A stretch of DNA of 64,000 nucleotides from Anaeromyxobacter dehalogenans 2CP-C (GCF_000013385.1 NC_007760.1:3508001-3572000), one strand, 5' to 3'; positions 27,433-37,931 are shown, numbered from the stretch's first letter. The notes: generated from the sequence alone by a model not told the origin. A program made the numbers and translations.

Positions 27433-29556
27433 CTACCCGGTGCGCTTCGCCGGCCGGAGCGGCAGGGCGCGCAGCCGCTCCCCGGTGGCGGCGAACACCG
27501 CGTTCGCGACCGCCGGCGCGATGGGTGGGAGCGCGGGCTCGCCCATGCCGCCGGGCTCGGCGTTGCTCGGGACGAGGTGCACCTCGACCCTCGGCATCTC
27601 GCTCATCCGCAGCGGCTCGTAGTCGTCGAAGTTGCCCTGCTCGACCGCGCCGCCCTTCACGGTGATCTCGCCCCGCAGCGCCGCCGAGAGCCCGTACACC
27701 ACCGAGCCCTCCGCCTGCGCCTCGACGCTGTCCGGGTTGAGCGCGGTGCCGCAGTCCACCGCGCACACCACCCGGTGCACCGTGATCCGGCCGTTCCGCA
27801 CCGACACCTCCGCGACCTGGGCGACGTAGCTGCCGAAGGAGGCGTGGCAGGCGAGGCCGAGCGCGTGCCCGGCCGGCGGCGGCTTGCCCCAGCCCGCCTT
27901 CGAGGCCGCCAGCCGCAGCACGCCGCGCAGCCGGCTGTCGCGCGGGAGGTTCGCGAGGCGGAACGCGAGCGGATCCTGGCCGGCCGCGCGCGCCAGCTCG
28001 TCCACGAAGACCTCCTCCGCGAACGCGTTCTGCGACGAGTAGACCGACCGCCACCAGCCGAGGGGCACGCCGATCTCGGGCAGCGCGTGGTCCACCCGGA
28101 CGACCGCCGCCGTGTAGGGCACGTCGGCGGCGCCCTCCACCGTGTCCGGCCGGTCGCCGCGGCGGCGCGCGCTGCCGAAGAGCTGCTGCCCGATCGACGG
28201 GTTGCGCACCACGTGGTGCCACGCGACCAGCCGCCCCTTCGCGTCCAGCCCGGCGGCGAGCTCGTTCCGCCCCGGCGGGCGGTAGAAGTCGTGGCGCATG
28301 TCGTCCTCGCGCGTCCAGGTGACCTGGACCGGCGCGCCCGCCGCCCTCGAGACCTGCGCCGCCTCGACCGCGAAGTCCGGGAGCGCGCGCCGGCCGAAGC
28401 CGCCCCCGAGGAAGGTGACGTGCACCGTCACCGCCGCCTCGGGAACGCCGAGCGCCTTCGCCACCTCGGTGCGGGCCCAGAGCGGCGCCTGCGTCGGCGC
28501 CCACAGCTCCGCCTTCCCGTCGCGCACGTCGGCCGTGCAGTTCATCGGCTCCATGGTGGCGTGGGCGAGCAGCGGCAGCTCGTACACCGCCTGCACCCGC
28601 TGCGCCGCCCCGGCGAGCGCCTTCTGCACGTCGCCGCCCTCGCTGCGGGACGGCTCCGGGTCCACCTTCGCCCCGGCCAGCAGCCGCGCGATGGCCGCGC
28701 CGTCGAGCGCGCCGTTCGGGCCCGGCTCGAACGTCGCCTTCAGCGCCTCGCGCCCCTGGATGGCCGCCCAGGTCGAGTCGGCGATCACCGCCACGCCGCT
28801 CGGGACCTCCACCACCTTGCGCACGCCGGGCACCTTGCCGGCGGCGGCCGCGTCGAAGCCCTTCACCTTGCCGCCGCGCACCGGCGGCCGCGCCACCGTC
28901 GCGTGGAGCATGCCCGGCACCCGCACGTCGATCCCGAACACCGCCTCGCCTCGCACCTTGGGCGGCGTGTCGAGGCGCGGCACGCGCTTGCCGATGAGCC
29001 GGAACTTCTTCGGGTCCTTGAGCGGCGGATCCGCCGGGACCGGCAGCCTGGCCGCGTCGGCGACGAGCTCCCCGTACCCCAGGCGCCGGCCGCTCGCGGC
29101 GTGGACGATCGCGCCGTCCTGGGCCCGGCAGGCGCGCACCGGGACGCCGAGCCGCTTCGCGCCCGCCTTCAGCAGCACCTCGCGCGCCGCGGCGCCGGCC
29201 TTCCGGAGCGGGAGGAACCCGCTGCGCACCGAGCGCGAGCCGCCGGTGACCATCTCGCCGTACTTCGGGTCGGCGTCGCCCTGGACGATCCTCACCTTGG
29301 TCCAGTCCGCCTCCAGCTCCTCCGCCACCAGCACCGCCATGCCGGTGTAGCTCCCCTGCCCCATCTCCGAGCGGCCCAGGAAGATCGTGGTGGTGCCGTC
29401 CGGCGCGAGGTGCAGCCAGACCGACGGCTCGAAGCCGTCGGCCGAGGCCGCCGGCCCCGCCGCCAGCACGCGCCCGGGCCCGGACACGGCCAGCCACAGC
29501 CCGGCGCCGGCGGAGAGCTTCAGGAAGTCCCTTCGACCCAGCGCTCCGGCGGTCAT
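27433..29556 (-). CDS. iorB: Molybdopterin subunit of an isoquinoline 1-oxidoreductase-type hydroxylase
   Basis: The ATG at 29556 follows AGGGAGGT and opens a Tat signal ([11 protein letters not shown]). The 707-residue product matches the large subunit of xanthine-oxidase-family enzymes of the IorB type: [22 protein letters not shown] (molybdopterin contacts), [16 protein letters not shown] block, and the C-terminal [19 protein letters not shown] with the conserved catalytic Glu. It hydroxylates an aromatic heterocycle or aldehyde using water. The four-base overlap with iorA and the presence of xdhC and a mocA-like gene mark a dedicated operon. Export suggests a periplasmic enzyme donating electrons to a cytochrome. 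Confidence 0.9.
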   Translation of the reverse strand: MTAGALGRRDFLKLSAGAGLWLAVSGPGRVLAAGPAASADGFEPSVWLHLAPDGTTTIFLGRSEMGQGSYTGMAVLVAEELEADWTKVRIVQGDADPKYGEMVTGGSRSVRSGFLPLRKAGAAAREVLLKAGAKRLGVPVRACRAQDGAIVHAASGRRLGYGELVADAARLPVPADPPLKDPKKFRLIGKRVPRLDTPPKVRGEAVFGIDVRVPGMLHATVARPPVRGGKVKGFDAAAAGKVPGVRKVVEVPSGVAVIADSTWAAIQGREALKATFEPGPNGALDGAAIARLLAGAKVDPEPSRSEGGDVQKALAGAAQRVQAVYELPLLAHATMEPMNCTADVRDGKAELWAPTQAPLWARTEVAKALGVPEAAVTVHVTFLGGGFGRRALPDFAVEAAQVSRAAGAPVQVTWTREDDMRHDFYRPPGRNELAAGLDAKGRLVAWHHVVRNPSIGQQLFGSARRRGDRPDTVEGAADVPYTAAVVRVDHALPEIGVPLGWWRSVYSSQNAFAEEVFVDELARAAGQDPLAFRLANLPRDSRLRGVLRLAASKAGWGKPPPAGHALGLACHASFGSYVAQVAEVSVRNGRITVHRVVCAVDCGTALNPDSVEAQAEGSVVYGLSAALRGEITVKGGAVEQGNFDDYEPLRMSEMPRVEVHLVPSNAEPGGMGEPALPPIAPAVANAVFAATGERLRALPLRPAKRTG

Positions 29557-30020
29557 CGCGCACCTCCCTTCGCCTTCGCCGCGCGGTGGATGGCGCGGCG
29601 GATCCGCTGGTACGTGCCGCACCGGCAGAGCACCCCGTCCATGGCGGCGTCGATCTGCGCGTCGGTGGGATCCGGCGTCTTCGTGAGCAGCGCCGCCGCC
29701 TGCATGATCTGCCCGGACTGGCAGTAGCCGCACTGCGGCACCTGCTCCTCCACCCAAGCGGCCTGCAGCGGGCTGCCGCCGGCGGCGAGCCCCTCGACGG
29801 TGGTGATCCGCCGGCCCACCGCGTCCTTCACCGGCGTCTGGCAGCTCCGCACCGCCTCGCCGTCGAGCAGCACCGTGCAGGCGCCGCAGAGCGACATGCC
29901 GCAGCCGAACTTCGTGCCGGTGAGGCCGAGCGTGTCGCGCAGGACCCACAGCAGCGGGGTCTCCGGCGCGACGTCCACGGTGCGCTTCTGGTCGTTCACG
30001 AGCAAGCTCAGGCTTGCCAT
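29553..30020 (-). CDS. iorA: [2Fe-2S] subunit of the molybdenum hydroxylase
   Basis: The 155-residue protein has both cluster domains of this subunit class: the plant-ferredoxin-type site ([16 protein letters not shown] plus RSCQTP) and the helical second site ([11 protein letters not shown] and [14 protein letters not shown]). It lacks a signal peptide and would travel with the Tat-exported large subunit. GGAGGAG precedes the ATG. Its start lies within the end of xdhC (13-base overlap) and its stop overlaps the iorB start (ATGA). Confidence 0.94.
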   Translation of the reverse strand: MASLSLLVNDQKRTVDVAPETPLLWVLRDTLGLTGTKFGCGMSLCGACTVLLDGEAVRSCQTPVKDAVGRRITTVEGLAAGGSPLQAAWVEEQVPQCGYCQSGQIMQAAALLTKTPDPTDAQIDAAMDGVLCRCGTYQRIRRAIHRAAKAKGGAR

Positions 30021-30958
30021 CTCGTCTCCTCCGTGTCGTGCGTCCGGGATCCGCTCGCGGGCGCCCCGGCCGCCGCCGCCGGCGCGCGGCGCAGGGTCGC
30101 CACCAGGTCGGCCAGGATCTCCACCGCGATCTCCGCGGGCGCCTCGCCGCCGAGGTCGAGCCCCACCGGCCCGTGCAGGCGCGCGAGCTGCGCGTCGCCG
30201 AGCCCCTCCTCGCGGAGGCGGCTGCGGATGCCGGCCTGCGTGCGGCGGCTCCCCAGCGCGCCGACGTAGAACGCCGGCGACCGGAGCGCCGCGGCGAGCG
30301 CCGGGTCGTCGAGCTTGCGGTCGTGGCTCAGCGTCACCACCGCGGTGCGCGCGTCGAGCCCGATGCGGGCGAGCGCCTCCTCCGGCCAGGCGCGCTCGAC
30401 GGCGACGCCGGGGAAGCGCGCCTCGGTCGCGTACACCGGGCGCGGGTCCACCAGCCGCACCTCGTAGCCCGCCACCTCGGCCATGCGCGCGAGCGGTTGC
30501 GCGAGGTGCACCGCCCCGACGATCACCAGCCGCACCGGCGGCTCCCGCACCAGGCGGAACGTCTCGCCCGCGCCGAGCTCGAGCACCCGCTCCACCCGCT
30601 CGCGCGCCCGCAGCGCGCGGACGTCGCGCGCCAGCGCGTCGGCGCGGGCCGGCTCCACGAAGACCCGCACCCGCCCGCCGCAGGGGAGCCCCACCTCCCA
30701 GGCCCGCTCGGCGGTGACGCCGTACTCGAGCGTGCGGGGTGCGCCGGTGCGCAGCACCTCCAGCGCCTCCTGCGCGACCGCCGACTCCACGCAGCCGCCC
30801 GACACCGAGCCCGCCAGCTCGCCGCGCTCGCTCACCGCGAGCTGGCTGCCCGGCGGGCGCGGCGACGAGCCCCAGGTCGCGACCACGGTCGCGAGCGCCA
30901 CCCGCCGGCCCGCCGCGCTCCACTCCGCCGCGCGCTCCAGGATCTCGCGATCGGTCAC
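30008..30958 (-). CDS. xdhC: XdhC/CoxI-family molybdenum cofactor chaperone
   Basis: From GTG 30958 the protein has 316 residues. An N-terminal CoxI/XdhC domain contains [23 protein letters not shown] and [11 protein letters not shown]-terminal Rossmann domain begins [16 protein letters not shown] and includes [15 protein letters not shown] and [10 protein letters not shown]. XdhC proteins bind, sulfurate or insert the molybdenum cofactor into partner hydroxylases such as IorB. The GTG overlaps the stop codon of the mocA-like gene (GTGA). Confidence 0.92.
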   Translation of the reverse strand: MTDREILERAAEWSAAGRRVALATVVATWGSSPRPPGSQLAVSERGELAGSVSGGCVESAVAQEALEVLRTGAPRTLEYGVTAERAWEVGLPCGGRVRVFVEPARADALARDVRALRARERVERVLELGAGETFRLVREPPVRLVIVGAVHLAQPLARMAEVAGYEVRLVDPRPVYATEARFPGVAVERAWPEEALARIGLDARTAVVTLSHDRKLDDPALAAALRSPAFYVGALGSRRTQAGIRSRLREEGLGDAQLARLHGPVGLDLGGEAPAEIAVEILADLVATLRRAPAAAAGAPASGSRTHDTEETRWQA

Positions 30959-31560
30959 CGCGTGCCTCCCTCGCCGAGCCGCGCGCGCAGGCGCTCCAGG
31001 TCGGCCGGCCCGTCCACGTCGGCGAGCGCGCCGGGCGGCGCGTCCACCGCCTCCAGCTGCGCCCGGTAGCGCCGCAGCAGCGCGCGGCCGATCCCGTCCC
31101 CCGCGCCGCCCGCTGCCAGCTCGGCGAACCGCGCCCGAGGGTAGAGCACCGGCGGCGCGAGCGCGTCGCAATATCGGGTCGCGACCAGCGGTGCGCCGGT
31201 GGCCCGGTGGCGCTCCACCAGCGCGCGGATCGCCGCGGCGTCCACCAGCGGCATGTCGGCGAGGAGGACCACCGCGCCGGCCGCCGGGGCGGGCACCGCG
31301 GCCAGGCCGGCGGCGAGCGACGCGTTCATCCCGCGCGACGGCAGGGCGGGATCCGCGACGATGCTGCAGGGGAGGCCGTCGAGCTCGGCCCGGGCGCGCT
31401 CCGCCGCGTCGCCGAGCACCACCACCACCGGCCCCACCGCGGCGTCCACCGCGGCGCGCGCGGCGCGGCGGAGCAGCGACACGCCTTCGAGCTCGAGCAG
31501 CAGCTTGCTGCGGCCCATCCGCGACGAGCCGCCGGCCGCGAGCACGATGGGCGCGAACAT
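30955..31560 (-). CDS. MobA-like nucleotidyltransferase (MocA-type molybdopterin cytidylyltransferase)
   Basis: The 201-residue protein starts [26 protein letters not shown], the glycine-rich nucleotide-binding motif with the conserved Lys. It continues with [12 protein letters not shown] and LLADMPLVD, as in the MocA/PucB branch that attaches CMP to molybdopterin for xanthine-oxidase-family enzymes. It is the first gene of the operon that ends with iorB, so it should supply the cytosine-dinucleotide cofactor for that enzyme. Confidence 0.88.
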   Translation of the reverse strand: MFAPIVLAAGGSSRMGRSKLLLELEGVSLLRRAARAAVDAAVGPVVVVLGDAAERARAELDGLPCSIVADPALPSRGMNASLAAGLAAVPAPAAGAVVLLADMPLVDAAAIRALVERHRATGAPLVATRYCDALAPPVLYPRARFAELAAGGAGDGIGRALLRRYRAQLEAVDAPPGALADVDGPADLERLRARLGEGGTR

Positions 31561-31694
31561 GGCCGGAACCTTAACCCGGCCCGCCCGCGCCCGCCGTGAC
31601 GGCGACGGCCGAGCGCGCCCGCGGCGCGCCCCTTCCGGGAACGCGCCGCGGGAACGACACGCCCGCCCCGCGGAGCGCGGGACGGGCTCGGGGC

Positions 31695-32270
31695 CTACCG
31701 GCCGCCGAAGTAGACGCTGAGCCCGACGCCGACGTTCAGGCCCGAGACGTCCCAGTCGCGGTTCACGTCGTCCTCGAGGTACAGCGCCTGGTAGCCGAGG
31801 CCGGCGTCGATCGAGAGGTACGAGACGGGGAAGAAGCTCAGCCCCGCGCCGACGCCCCAGCCGAACCCGTCCATGTCGAGGTCGTCCTGGGAGCCCCGCG
31901 CGAACACGAGGTTGCCGTTCAGCTTGAGCGAGAGCTGCGGGGCCAGGCTCACGTTGAAGCCGATCGCCGGGCCGAAGGTGGTGGTGCTGGACTCGGTCTT
32001 CTCGAGGCCGTAGGTGGTCTCGACGTTCTGGTGCCCGAGGACGAGGCCGACGCCGAGGTTCGGGGCGATGTAGACGAGGCCCGAGCCGTGGATCGTCCAG
32101 ATGTCCTGGTCGAAGTCGTTCGGATCGCCGTCCACCTCGGTGGAGGTGGTGGAGAACCCGAGCTGCGTCGAGCCGGAGAGCTCGAACGTGCCCGGCGACA
32201 GGTTGCGGGCCTGCGCGGCGAAGGGCGCCAGCGCGAGGGCTGCGAGGACGGAGATGAGCATCCGCTTCAT
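31695..32270 (-). CDS. Outer-membrane beta-barrel protein
   Basis: The ATG at 32270 (MKRMLISVLAALALAPFAAQA) begins a clear signal peptide cut near residue 21; the frame stays open upstream but in poor sequence. The mature 170 residues show alternating polar and aromatic strands (FELSGSTQLGFSTT, GVGLVLGHQNVE, SIDAGLGYQALYLED, GLNVGVGLSVYFGG), typical of small eight-stranded barrels of the OmpA/OmpW type. The function is unknown. GGAGCG precedes the start. A weak TTGACA-like -35 box sits on the minus strand near 32387-32382. Confidence 0.8.
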   Translation of the reverse strand: MKRMLISVLAALALAPFAAQARNLSPGTFELSGSTQLGFSTTSTEVDGDPNDFDQDIWTIHGSGLVYIAPNLGVGLVLGHQNVETTYGLEKTESSTTTFGPAIGFNVSLAPQLSLKLNGNLVFARGSQDDLDMDGFGWGVGAGLSFFPVSYLSIDAGLGYQALYLEDDVNRDWDVSGLNVGVGLSVYFGGR

Positions 32271-32592
32271 GTGTGTTCGCTCCGTGGGTGGTGAGGGGCG
32301 GCGCGCGGCGGCCCGGCTGCCGCGCCCGTGGCGCGCCGGCGAGCGCCGGCGCACGCACGTTCAACCCGCGTTCGCGCGCCGTGTCAACGGCGGATCGCAC
32401 CGGAAGGTGGGAGATGCGCCGACACGAACTGCCGGGCCTGGGCGGCCTTGGCCGTGCGGTCCGCTGCCGCAACCCGGCGCGCCGCCCTCCTTCCTCCGTC
32501 CCCGCTTTCACCCGCAGACGCCGTTCACCCGCCGCGCGACCATCGCGCGAGCCGGAGGCCATGGAGCTCGCGCCGCCGGCCGGGGGGACTCC
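32271..32592. other. 322-bp divergent intergenic region
   Basis: This spacer separates the barrel gene (minus) from the phosphoesterase gene (plus). Apart from a possible minus-strand -35 box TTGACA (32387-32382) with no good -10, I see only G+C-rich sequence without a supported gene, repeat or operator. Confidence 0.4.
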
Positions 32593-34257
32593 ATGTCACA
32601 CGCGACTCGCAGGCTCGCCTGCACCGTGCTGGCGACCGCGCTGGCCGCCGGCCCGGGGCCGGCCGCGGCGACGGCGCTCACCATCCTGAGCGTCAACGAC
32701 ACGCACTCCAACCTCGACGCCGCCGGGCCGAAGGACGCGAGCCTGGACGGCACCGTCGGCGGCCTCGTGAAGGCGTCCGCCGTGATCGCCCGGCTGCGGG
32801 CGGAGGAGCCGAACACGGTCTTCCTCCACGCGGGCGACCTCTTCATGGGCGATCTGTACTTCAACGCGACCTTCGGATCGGTGGAGCTGCAGCTGCTCGG
32901 CATGCTCGGGCTCGACGCGATGACGGTGGGCAACCACGAGCTCTGGTTCCCGGGCTGCGTGCTCGCGGGCTCCTACCTCGCGGCCGGCGGCTCGTTCCCG
33001 CTGCTCGCCGCGAACGCGACGCCGTTCGAGTGCGCCGGGATGATCGCGCCGCACGCGCTCGTCCAGGTGGGCGGCCTGAAGGTCGCGGTGGTCGGCCTGA
33101 CCACGCCGTTCGACCTGCCCTCCCAGGGGAACGCCGCATTCACCGGAGGTGACGACCCGCCGCTCGGCCTGCTCGCGGTGGCGCAGGAGGCCGTGGTGGC
33201 CGCGCGGACCGCGGACGAGGACGGGGACGGGGTCCCGGACGCGCAGGCCGTGATCGTGCTCTCGCACCTGGGCCAGCGGCTGGACGAGGCCGTCGCCGCG
33301 AACGTGGTCGGGGTGGACGCGGTGGTGGGCGGCCACGACCACTACGAGCTCGCCGAGCTGATCCCCGGCGCGAGCGGCCGGCCGGTGCCCGTCGTGCACG
33401 CCGGGGCGTACTACCGGAAGGTCGGCCGCGTGCGGCTCGACGTCGAGCCGGCCGGCGTCTCGACCGTGTCGGTGGACCTCGTGGCGGTGGACAGGACGGT
33501 CGCGCGGCCGGCGCCCTCCCCCACCTCCGTGCCCGGCGCGGTCGCGCTGGGCGTGGCGCAGCTGCAGGCGGCGATCCCGGTGATCTTCGCGCCGTTCTTC
33601 CCGCCGCCCTTCGAGGACCCGTTCCACACGGCCATCGCGTACGCGGCCGGGAACGTCACGAACGCGATCCGCTTCGACGTGCCGAAGCGCGACACCGGGA
33701 CCGGGAACCTGATCACCGACGCGCTGCGCCTCCGCAGGCCGGGCACCGACCTCGCCTTCACGGTGGCGGGCCAGACGCCGCAAGGGATCGCGGAGGGGCC
33801 GGTGGTGCAGGAGGACCTGTTCCGGATGGTGGGGGTCTCCTTCGATCCGCTCACGTACTTCGGGACGCGCGTCGCGACCGGGCGGATCCGCGGGGACGTC
33901 CTGCTGACCGCGCTGGAGCTCGCCATCGGGATCTCGACCGCGGACGACGACTACGTCCCGCAGCTCTCCGGCGCGCGCCTGGTCTACGACTCCAGCCTGG
34001 CCGGGCCGCCCCGGATCCGGTCGCTCGAGGTCGGCGGCGCGCCGGTGGACCCGGCGGCGACGTACTCCATCGTCATGAACGCGTTCGTGTACCAGCTCCT
34101 CCCGGCCCTCGGGATCGAGCTCGTCCCCGGCACCGGCCAGGTGCTCGACGACTTCGAGTTCCTGGCGCTGCGCGATCACGTGGCCGCGCTCGGCACGTTC
34201 GAGTCCTCGGGCGAGAACCGGGTCCGCGACCTCGCCGCGCGCGGCCCGCGCCGCTGA
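32593..34257 (+). CDS. Exported 5'-nucleotidase/UshA-type metallophosphoesterase
   Basis: The ATG at 32593 starts a signal peptide (about 27 residues). The metal site motifs of the calcineurin-like domain follow: SVNDTHSN, HAGDLFMGD, TVGNHELW, VVLSHLG-type IVLSHLG and VVGGHDHYE. From about residue 330 the 5'-nucleotidase C-terminal domain appears, with DTGTGNLITDALR and ending ALRDH. The 554-residue length is normal. It would release phosphate from nucleotides outside the cytoplasm. Residues 210-220 (DEDGDGVPD) look like a calcium-binding loop insertion. A terminator hairpin follows. Confidence 0.9.
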   Translation: MSHATRRLACTVLATALAAGPGPAAATALTILSVNDTHSNLDAAGPKDASLDGTVGGLVKASAVIARLRAEEPNTVFLHAGDLFMGDLYFNATFGSVELQLLGMLGLDAMTVGNHELWFPGCVLAGSYLAAGGSFPLLAANATPFECAGMIAPHALVQVGGLKVAVVGLTTPFDLPSQGNAAFTGGDDPPLGLLAVAQEAVVAARTADEDGDGVPDAQAVIVLSHLGQRLDEAVAANVVGVDAVVGGHDHYELAELIPGASGRPVPVVHAGAYYRKVGRVRLDVEPAGVSTVSVDLVAVDRTVARPAPSPTSVPGAVALGVAQLQAAIPVIFAPFFPPPFEDPFHTAIAYAAGNVTNAIRFDVPKRDTGTGNLITDALRLRRPGTDLAFTVAGQTPQGIAEGPVVQEDLFRMVGVSFDPLTYFGTRVATGRIRGDVLLTALELAIGISTADDDYVPQLSGARLVYDSSLAGPPRIRSLEVGGAPVDPAATYSIVMNAFVYQLLPALGIELVPGTGQVLDDFEFLALRDHVAALGTFESSGENRVRDLAARGPRR

Positions 34258-34266
34258 CCCGCCGCC

Positions 34267-34302
34267 CGCGACCCCGGGGCGCGCCCGGGCCCCGGGGCCG
34301 CG
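34267..34302 (+). terminator. Hairpin terminator after the phosphoesterase gene
   Basis: The arms CGCGACCCCGGGG and CCCCGGGGCCGCG pair over 13 bp with one mismatch around a 10-nt loop, starting ten bases past the stop codon. Confidence 0.6.
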
Positions 34303-34371
34303 ACGAGGGACTTGACCCGACCGCGGCCCCGCGAGAGACAACCTCGACGCCATTCGGCGCGGAGGTCGTCC

Positions 34372-36522
34372 ATGTCGGCACTCGTCGCGAGCGCGCTCGC
34401 GCAGCTCGTCCTGCTCTCCAGCCCGCCCGCGGCCCCCGCGCGCGCGGAGGTCCCCGTGAACAACCCGCTGCTCGCCCCGTGGGCGGGCCCGCACGGCGGC
34501 GTCCCGCCGTTCGACGTGGCGCGCGTCGAGCAGCTCGCCCCCGCCATCGAGGCCGGCATGGCCGCGAAGCTCGCCGCGGTCGAGGCGATCGCCGCGGACC
34601 CGGCCGCCCCCACCTTCGAGAACACGCTGGCCGCGATGGAGCGCTCCGGCCGGGCGCTCGACCGGGCCATGACCGTGTTCGGCGTGTTCTCCAGCGCGAT
34701 GAGCACGCCGGAGTTCCAGGCGGTCGAGCGCGATCTCGCGCCGAAGCTGGCCGCGTTCGACGACCGCATCACGCAGAACGAGAAGCTGTTCGCGCGGATC
34801 GCGGCGGTGTACGAGGCGCGCGAGACCTCCTGCAGGACGCCCGAGCAGAAGCGGCTCGCCTGGCTCTACTACACGACGTTCGTCCGCGCCGGCGCGAAGC
34901 TCGACCCCGCCGCGAAGCAGCGGGTGGCCGCCGTCAACGAGCGGCTCGCCACGCTCTACACGAAGTTCTCGCAGGACGTGCTCGCCGACGAGTCCGGCTA
35001 CACCCTGGTCCTCGAGGACGAGGCGGCGCTGGCCGGCCTCCCGGCGACCGTGCGCGCGGGGATGGCGGCCGCGGCGACGACCCGCGGGAAGCCCGGCAAG
35101 TGGGCGGTGCTCAACACGCGCTCCAGCGTCGAGCCGTTCCTCGCCTACTCGGAGCGCCGCGACCTGCGCGAGCGGGTCTGGCGCGACTTCACCCGCCGCG
35201 GCGACCACGGCGACGCCCACGACACCAAGGCGGCCATCACCGAGATCCTGAAGCTCCGCGCCGAGCGGGCGAAGCTGCTCGGCTACCCGACGCACGCGCA
35301 CTGGCGGCTCGAGGACTCGATGGCGAAGACGCCCGAGCGCGCCATGGCGCTGATGGAGGCGGTCTGGCCGGCCGCGGTGGCGCGGGTCCGCGAGGAGGTC
35401 GCCGACATGCAGGCGGTGGCCGACCGCGAGGGCGCGGGCATCACCATCGAGCCCTGGGACTACCGCTTCTACGCGGAGAAGGTCCGCAAGGCGAAGTACG
35501 ACCTCGACGAGAACGAGGTGAAGCCCTACCTGCAGCTCGAGAAGCTGCGCGAGGCGATGTTCTGGGTGGCGGGCCGGCTGTTCGACCTGCACTTCACGCC
35601 GGCGAAGGGCGTGCCGGTGTACCACCCCGACGTGCGCGTCTGGGAGGTGAAGGACGGCAAGGGCCGGCACGTGGGCCGCTGGTACTTCGACCCGTACGCC
35701 CGCGACGGCAAGCGCTCGGGCGCGTGGATGAACGCGTACCGCGCCCAGGAGCGGTTCGACGGCGAGGTCCCGACCATCGTCTCGAACAACGCGAACTTCG
35801 TGAAGGGGAAGCCGGGCGAGCCGGTGCTGGTGAGCTGGACCGACGCCGAGACCCTGTTCCACGAGTTCGGGCACGCGCTGCACGGCCTCGCCTCCAGCGT
35901 CGGGTACCCGTCGCTCTCCGGCACGGCGGTGGCGCGCGACTACGTGGAGTTCCCCTCGCAGCTCCTGGAGCGCTGGCTCGAGACGCCGGAGGTGCTGGAC
36001 CGCTTCGCGCGCCACGTGAAGACCGGCAAGCCGCTGCCGCGCGCGCTGGTCGCGAAGATCCAGAAGGCGTCCACCTTCAACCAGGGCTTCGCGACCGTGG
36101 AGTACCTCTCGGCCGCGCTGGTGGACATGAAGATGCACCTCGCCGGCTCGGCCGAGATCGACCCGGCCGCCTTCGAGAAGGAGACGCTCGGCGCGCTGGG
36201 CATGCCGCGCGAGCTGGTGATGCGCCACCGCCCGCCGCACTTCCTCCACGTGTTCTCCGGCGACGGCTACTCGGCCGGCTACTACAGCTACCTGTGGGCC
36301 GACACGCTCAGCACCGACGCCTGGGAGGCGTTCACCGAGGCCAAGGGGCCGTACGACCGGGCGGTGGCGGCCCGCCTGCGCCAGCACGTGTTCTCCGCCG
36401 GGAACACGGTGGACCCGGCCGACGCGTACCGCGCGTTCCGCGGGCGCGACCCCGGCATCGGCGCGCTCATGCGCAAGCGCGGGTTCCCGGTGCCGGCGGA
36501 GCCGGCCGCGGGGCCGCGGTAG
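34372..36522 (+). CDS. M3-family zinc metallopeptidase (oligopeptidase/Dcp type)
   Basis: The ATG at 34372 is preceded by GGAGGT and gives 716 residues with an N-terminal hydrophobic segment (through PARAE, about residue 25), predicting export. The M3 core includes HEFGHALHG (HExxH), a downstream Glu ligand in the EFPSQLLERW segment, and FNQGFATVEYLSAALVDMKMH, characteristic of dipeptidyl carboxypeptidase and oligopeptidase A relatives. The FSGDGYSAGYYSYLWAD block near the C-terminus shapes the substrate pocket. It would degrade short peptides, complementing the M1 aminopeptidase in the window. Confidence 0.93.
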   Translation: MSALVASALAQLVLLSSPPAAPARAEVPVNNPLLAPWAGPHGGVPPFDVARVEQLAPAIEAGMAAKLAAVEAIAADPAAPTFENTLAAMERSGRALDRAMTVFGVFSSAMSTPEFQAVERDLAPKLAAFDDRITQNEKLFARIAAVYEARETSCRTPEQKRLAWLYYTTFVRAGAKLDPAAKQRVAAVNERLATLYTKFSQDVLADESGYTLVLEDEAALAGLPATVRAGMAAAATTRGKPGKWAVLNTRSSVEPFLAYSERRDLRERVWRDFTRRGDHGDAHDTKAAITEILKLRAERAKLLGYPTHAHWRLEDSMAKTPERAMALMEAVWPAAVARVREEVADMQAVADREGAGITIEPWDYRFYAEKVRKAKYDLDENEVKPYLQLEKLREAMFWVAGRLFDLHFTPAKGVPVYHPDVRVWEVKDGKGRHVGRWYFDPYARDGKRSGAWMNAYRAQERFDGEVPTIVSNNANFVKGKPGEPVLVSWTDAETLFHEFGHALHGLASSVGYPSLSGTAVARDYVEFPSQLLERWLETPEVLDRFARHVKTGKPLPRALVAKIQKASTFNQGFATVEYLSAALVDMKMHLAGSAEIDPAAFEKETLGALGMPRELVMRHRPPHFLHVFSGDGYSAGYYSYLWADTLSTDAWEAFTEAKGPYDRAVAARLRQHVFSAGNTVDPADAYRAFRGRDPGIGALMRKRGFPVPAEPAAGPR

Positions 36523-36533
36523 CCGCTCCCCGC

Positions 36534-36569
36534 GCGCGATCCGCGGTCCTCCGGGATCGCGGATCGCGC
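36534..36569. terminator. Bidirectional hairpin between M3 peptidase and histidine kinase genes
   Basis: A perfect 12-bp inverted repeat (GCGCGATCCGCG and CGCGGATCGCGC, 12-nt loop) fills the 49-bp convergent gap. Confidence 0.65.
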
Positions 36570-36571
36570 CG

Positions 36572-37918
36572 CTAGGGTCCGGGCGCGGCGGGGCGCGCCG
36601 GCAGGACCAGCTCCGCGGCCGTGCCGCCGCCCGGGCGCGGCGCGAGCGCGAGGTCCCCGCCGTGCTGGCGGGCGATGGCGCGCGCCACGGTGAGCCCCAG
36701 GCCGGACCCCTTGGCCTTGCTGGTCACGCCGGGCTCGAACACCGCGTCGCCGAGCGAGGGGTCCACGCCCGCGCCGCGGTCCAGCACGCGCACGCGCGCG
36801 CCGCCGCCGGCCGGCGCGACCTCGAGCACCACCTCGCCGCCCGGCCCGCTCGCGTCCACCGCGTTCTGCACCAGGTTGATGAGCACCTGCTTCAGCTTGC
36901 GGCGATCGGCCTGCACGGAGACGCCGTCGCCCTCCACCGACAGCGCCAGCCCGCGCTCGGAGGCGACCCCCTCGTGCAGCGCCGCGACCTCCTGGCAGAG
37001 CGCGGCGAGGTCGCACGGCGCGAGCGAGAGCGGGACCAGCGGGCGCGAGAAGTTCAGGAAGTCCTCCAGCACCGCCTGCATCCGGTCCACCTCGTGCCGC
37101 AGGACCTCCAGCCGCTCGGCGCCCTTGCCGTCCGGGAGCTGCTGGCGCAGCAGCGCCGCGAGCGCCTTCACGCTGGCGAGCGGGTTCTTCAGCTCGTGGG
37201 CGATCTCGCCGGACAGCTCGACCAGCTCGGCGGCGCGCTCCTGGTGCGCCCGCAAGGCGTCCTCCTGCGCGGCGAGCTGCCGCCGGAGCACGGCCTGGTA
37301 CGCGTGCCGCAGCCCGTTCCCGAGGGCGTGGACGCCGGCCAGCATGAGGCAGAGCAGGGCCGCGTCGGCCCACAGGTAGGCGGTCCCGGCGCCGACGCGC
37401 GCGCCGCCGCCGAACGCCGCCAGGTTCAGATCGGGGATGGCGCCGGTCGCCGCCAGCGCCGCCAGGGCCAGCACCCCCGAGACCTGCATGGCGGGGATGA
37501 GCCAGCGCACCGGCCCCTCCACCAGCATCGCCGGGATCACCGCCAGCACCAGCGCGGCGGGCAGGAACGGGCTGTCGATGCCGCCGGTCGCGAAGGAGAC
37601 CACCAGCTGCCCGAAGGTCGCGAGCAGCACGTTGCGGTTCACCGACCGCTGGCCCGCCCCGCCGGCCCGGAACGCGAGCAGCTCCCGGACGAAGAAGATC
37701 GCCACCGCCACGAGCGCGACGAGCAGCACCGCGCGCCGCCAGGGCGACGGGTCGATCCATACCACCCAGCCGACCAGCAGCAGGACCGGCAGCAGCACCC
37801 ACACCCGGATCGTGAGCAGCCGTCCGAACAGCCTGGAGAACTCCTCCCGCTGGATGCGCTCGGGCAGCGGCGGGCCGGAGCCCACCCGCCGCCGCGCCGT
37901 GACCGCCGCCGCGCGCAT
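36572..37918 (-). CDS. Orphan membrane histidine kinase
   Basis: The 448-residue protein has about six membrane segments (residues 35-200), a short coiled coil, then the kinase core: H-box GEIAHELKNPLASVKAL with the phosphorylated His, N-box QVLINLVQNAVDASG, G1 VLDRGAGVD and G2 GSGLGLTVARAIARQHGG. There is no HAMP, PAS or receiver domain and no response-regulator gene adjacent. The tolC gene ends 14 bp upstream on the same strand (its stop at 37932), so the two may be cotranscribed, suggesting envelope or efflux sensing. Confidence 0.92.
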   Translation of the reverse strand: MRAAAVTARRRVGSGPPLPERIQREEFSRLFGRLLTIRVWVLLPVLLLVGWVVWIDPSPWRRAVLLVALVAVAIFFVRELLAFRAGGAGQRSVNRNVLLATFGQLVVSFATGGIDSPFLPAALVLAVIPAMLVEGPVRWLIPAMQVSGVLALAALAATGAIPDLNLAAFGGGARVGAGTAYLWADAALLCLMLAGVHALGNGLRHAYQAVLRRQLAAQEDALRAHQERAAELVELSGEIAHELKNPLASVKALAALLRQQLPDGKGAERLEVLRHEVDRMQAVLEDFLNFSRPLVPLSLAPCDLAALCQEVAALHEGVASERGLALSVEGDGVSVQADRRKLKQVLINLVQNAVDASGPGGEVVLEVAPAGGGARVRVLDRGAGVDPSLGDAVFEPGVTSKAKGSGLGLTVARAIARQHGGDLALAPRPGGGTAAELVLPARPAAPGP

Positions 37919-37931
37919 GGCCGCCCCGGCG

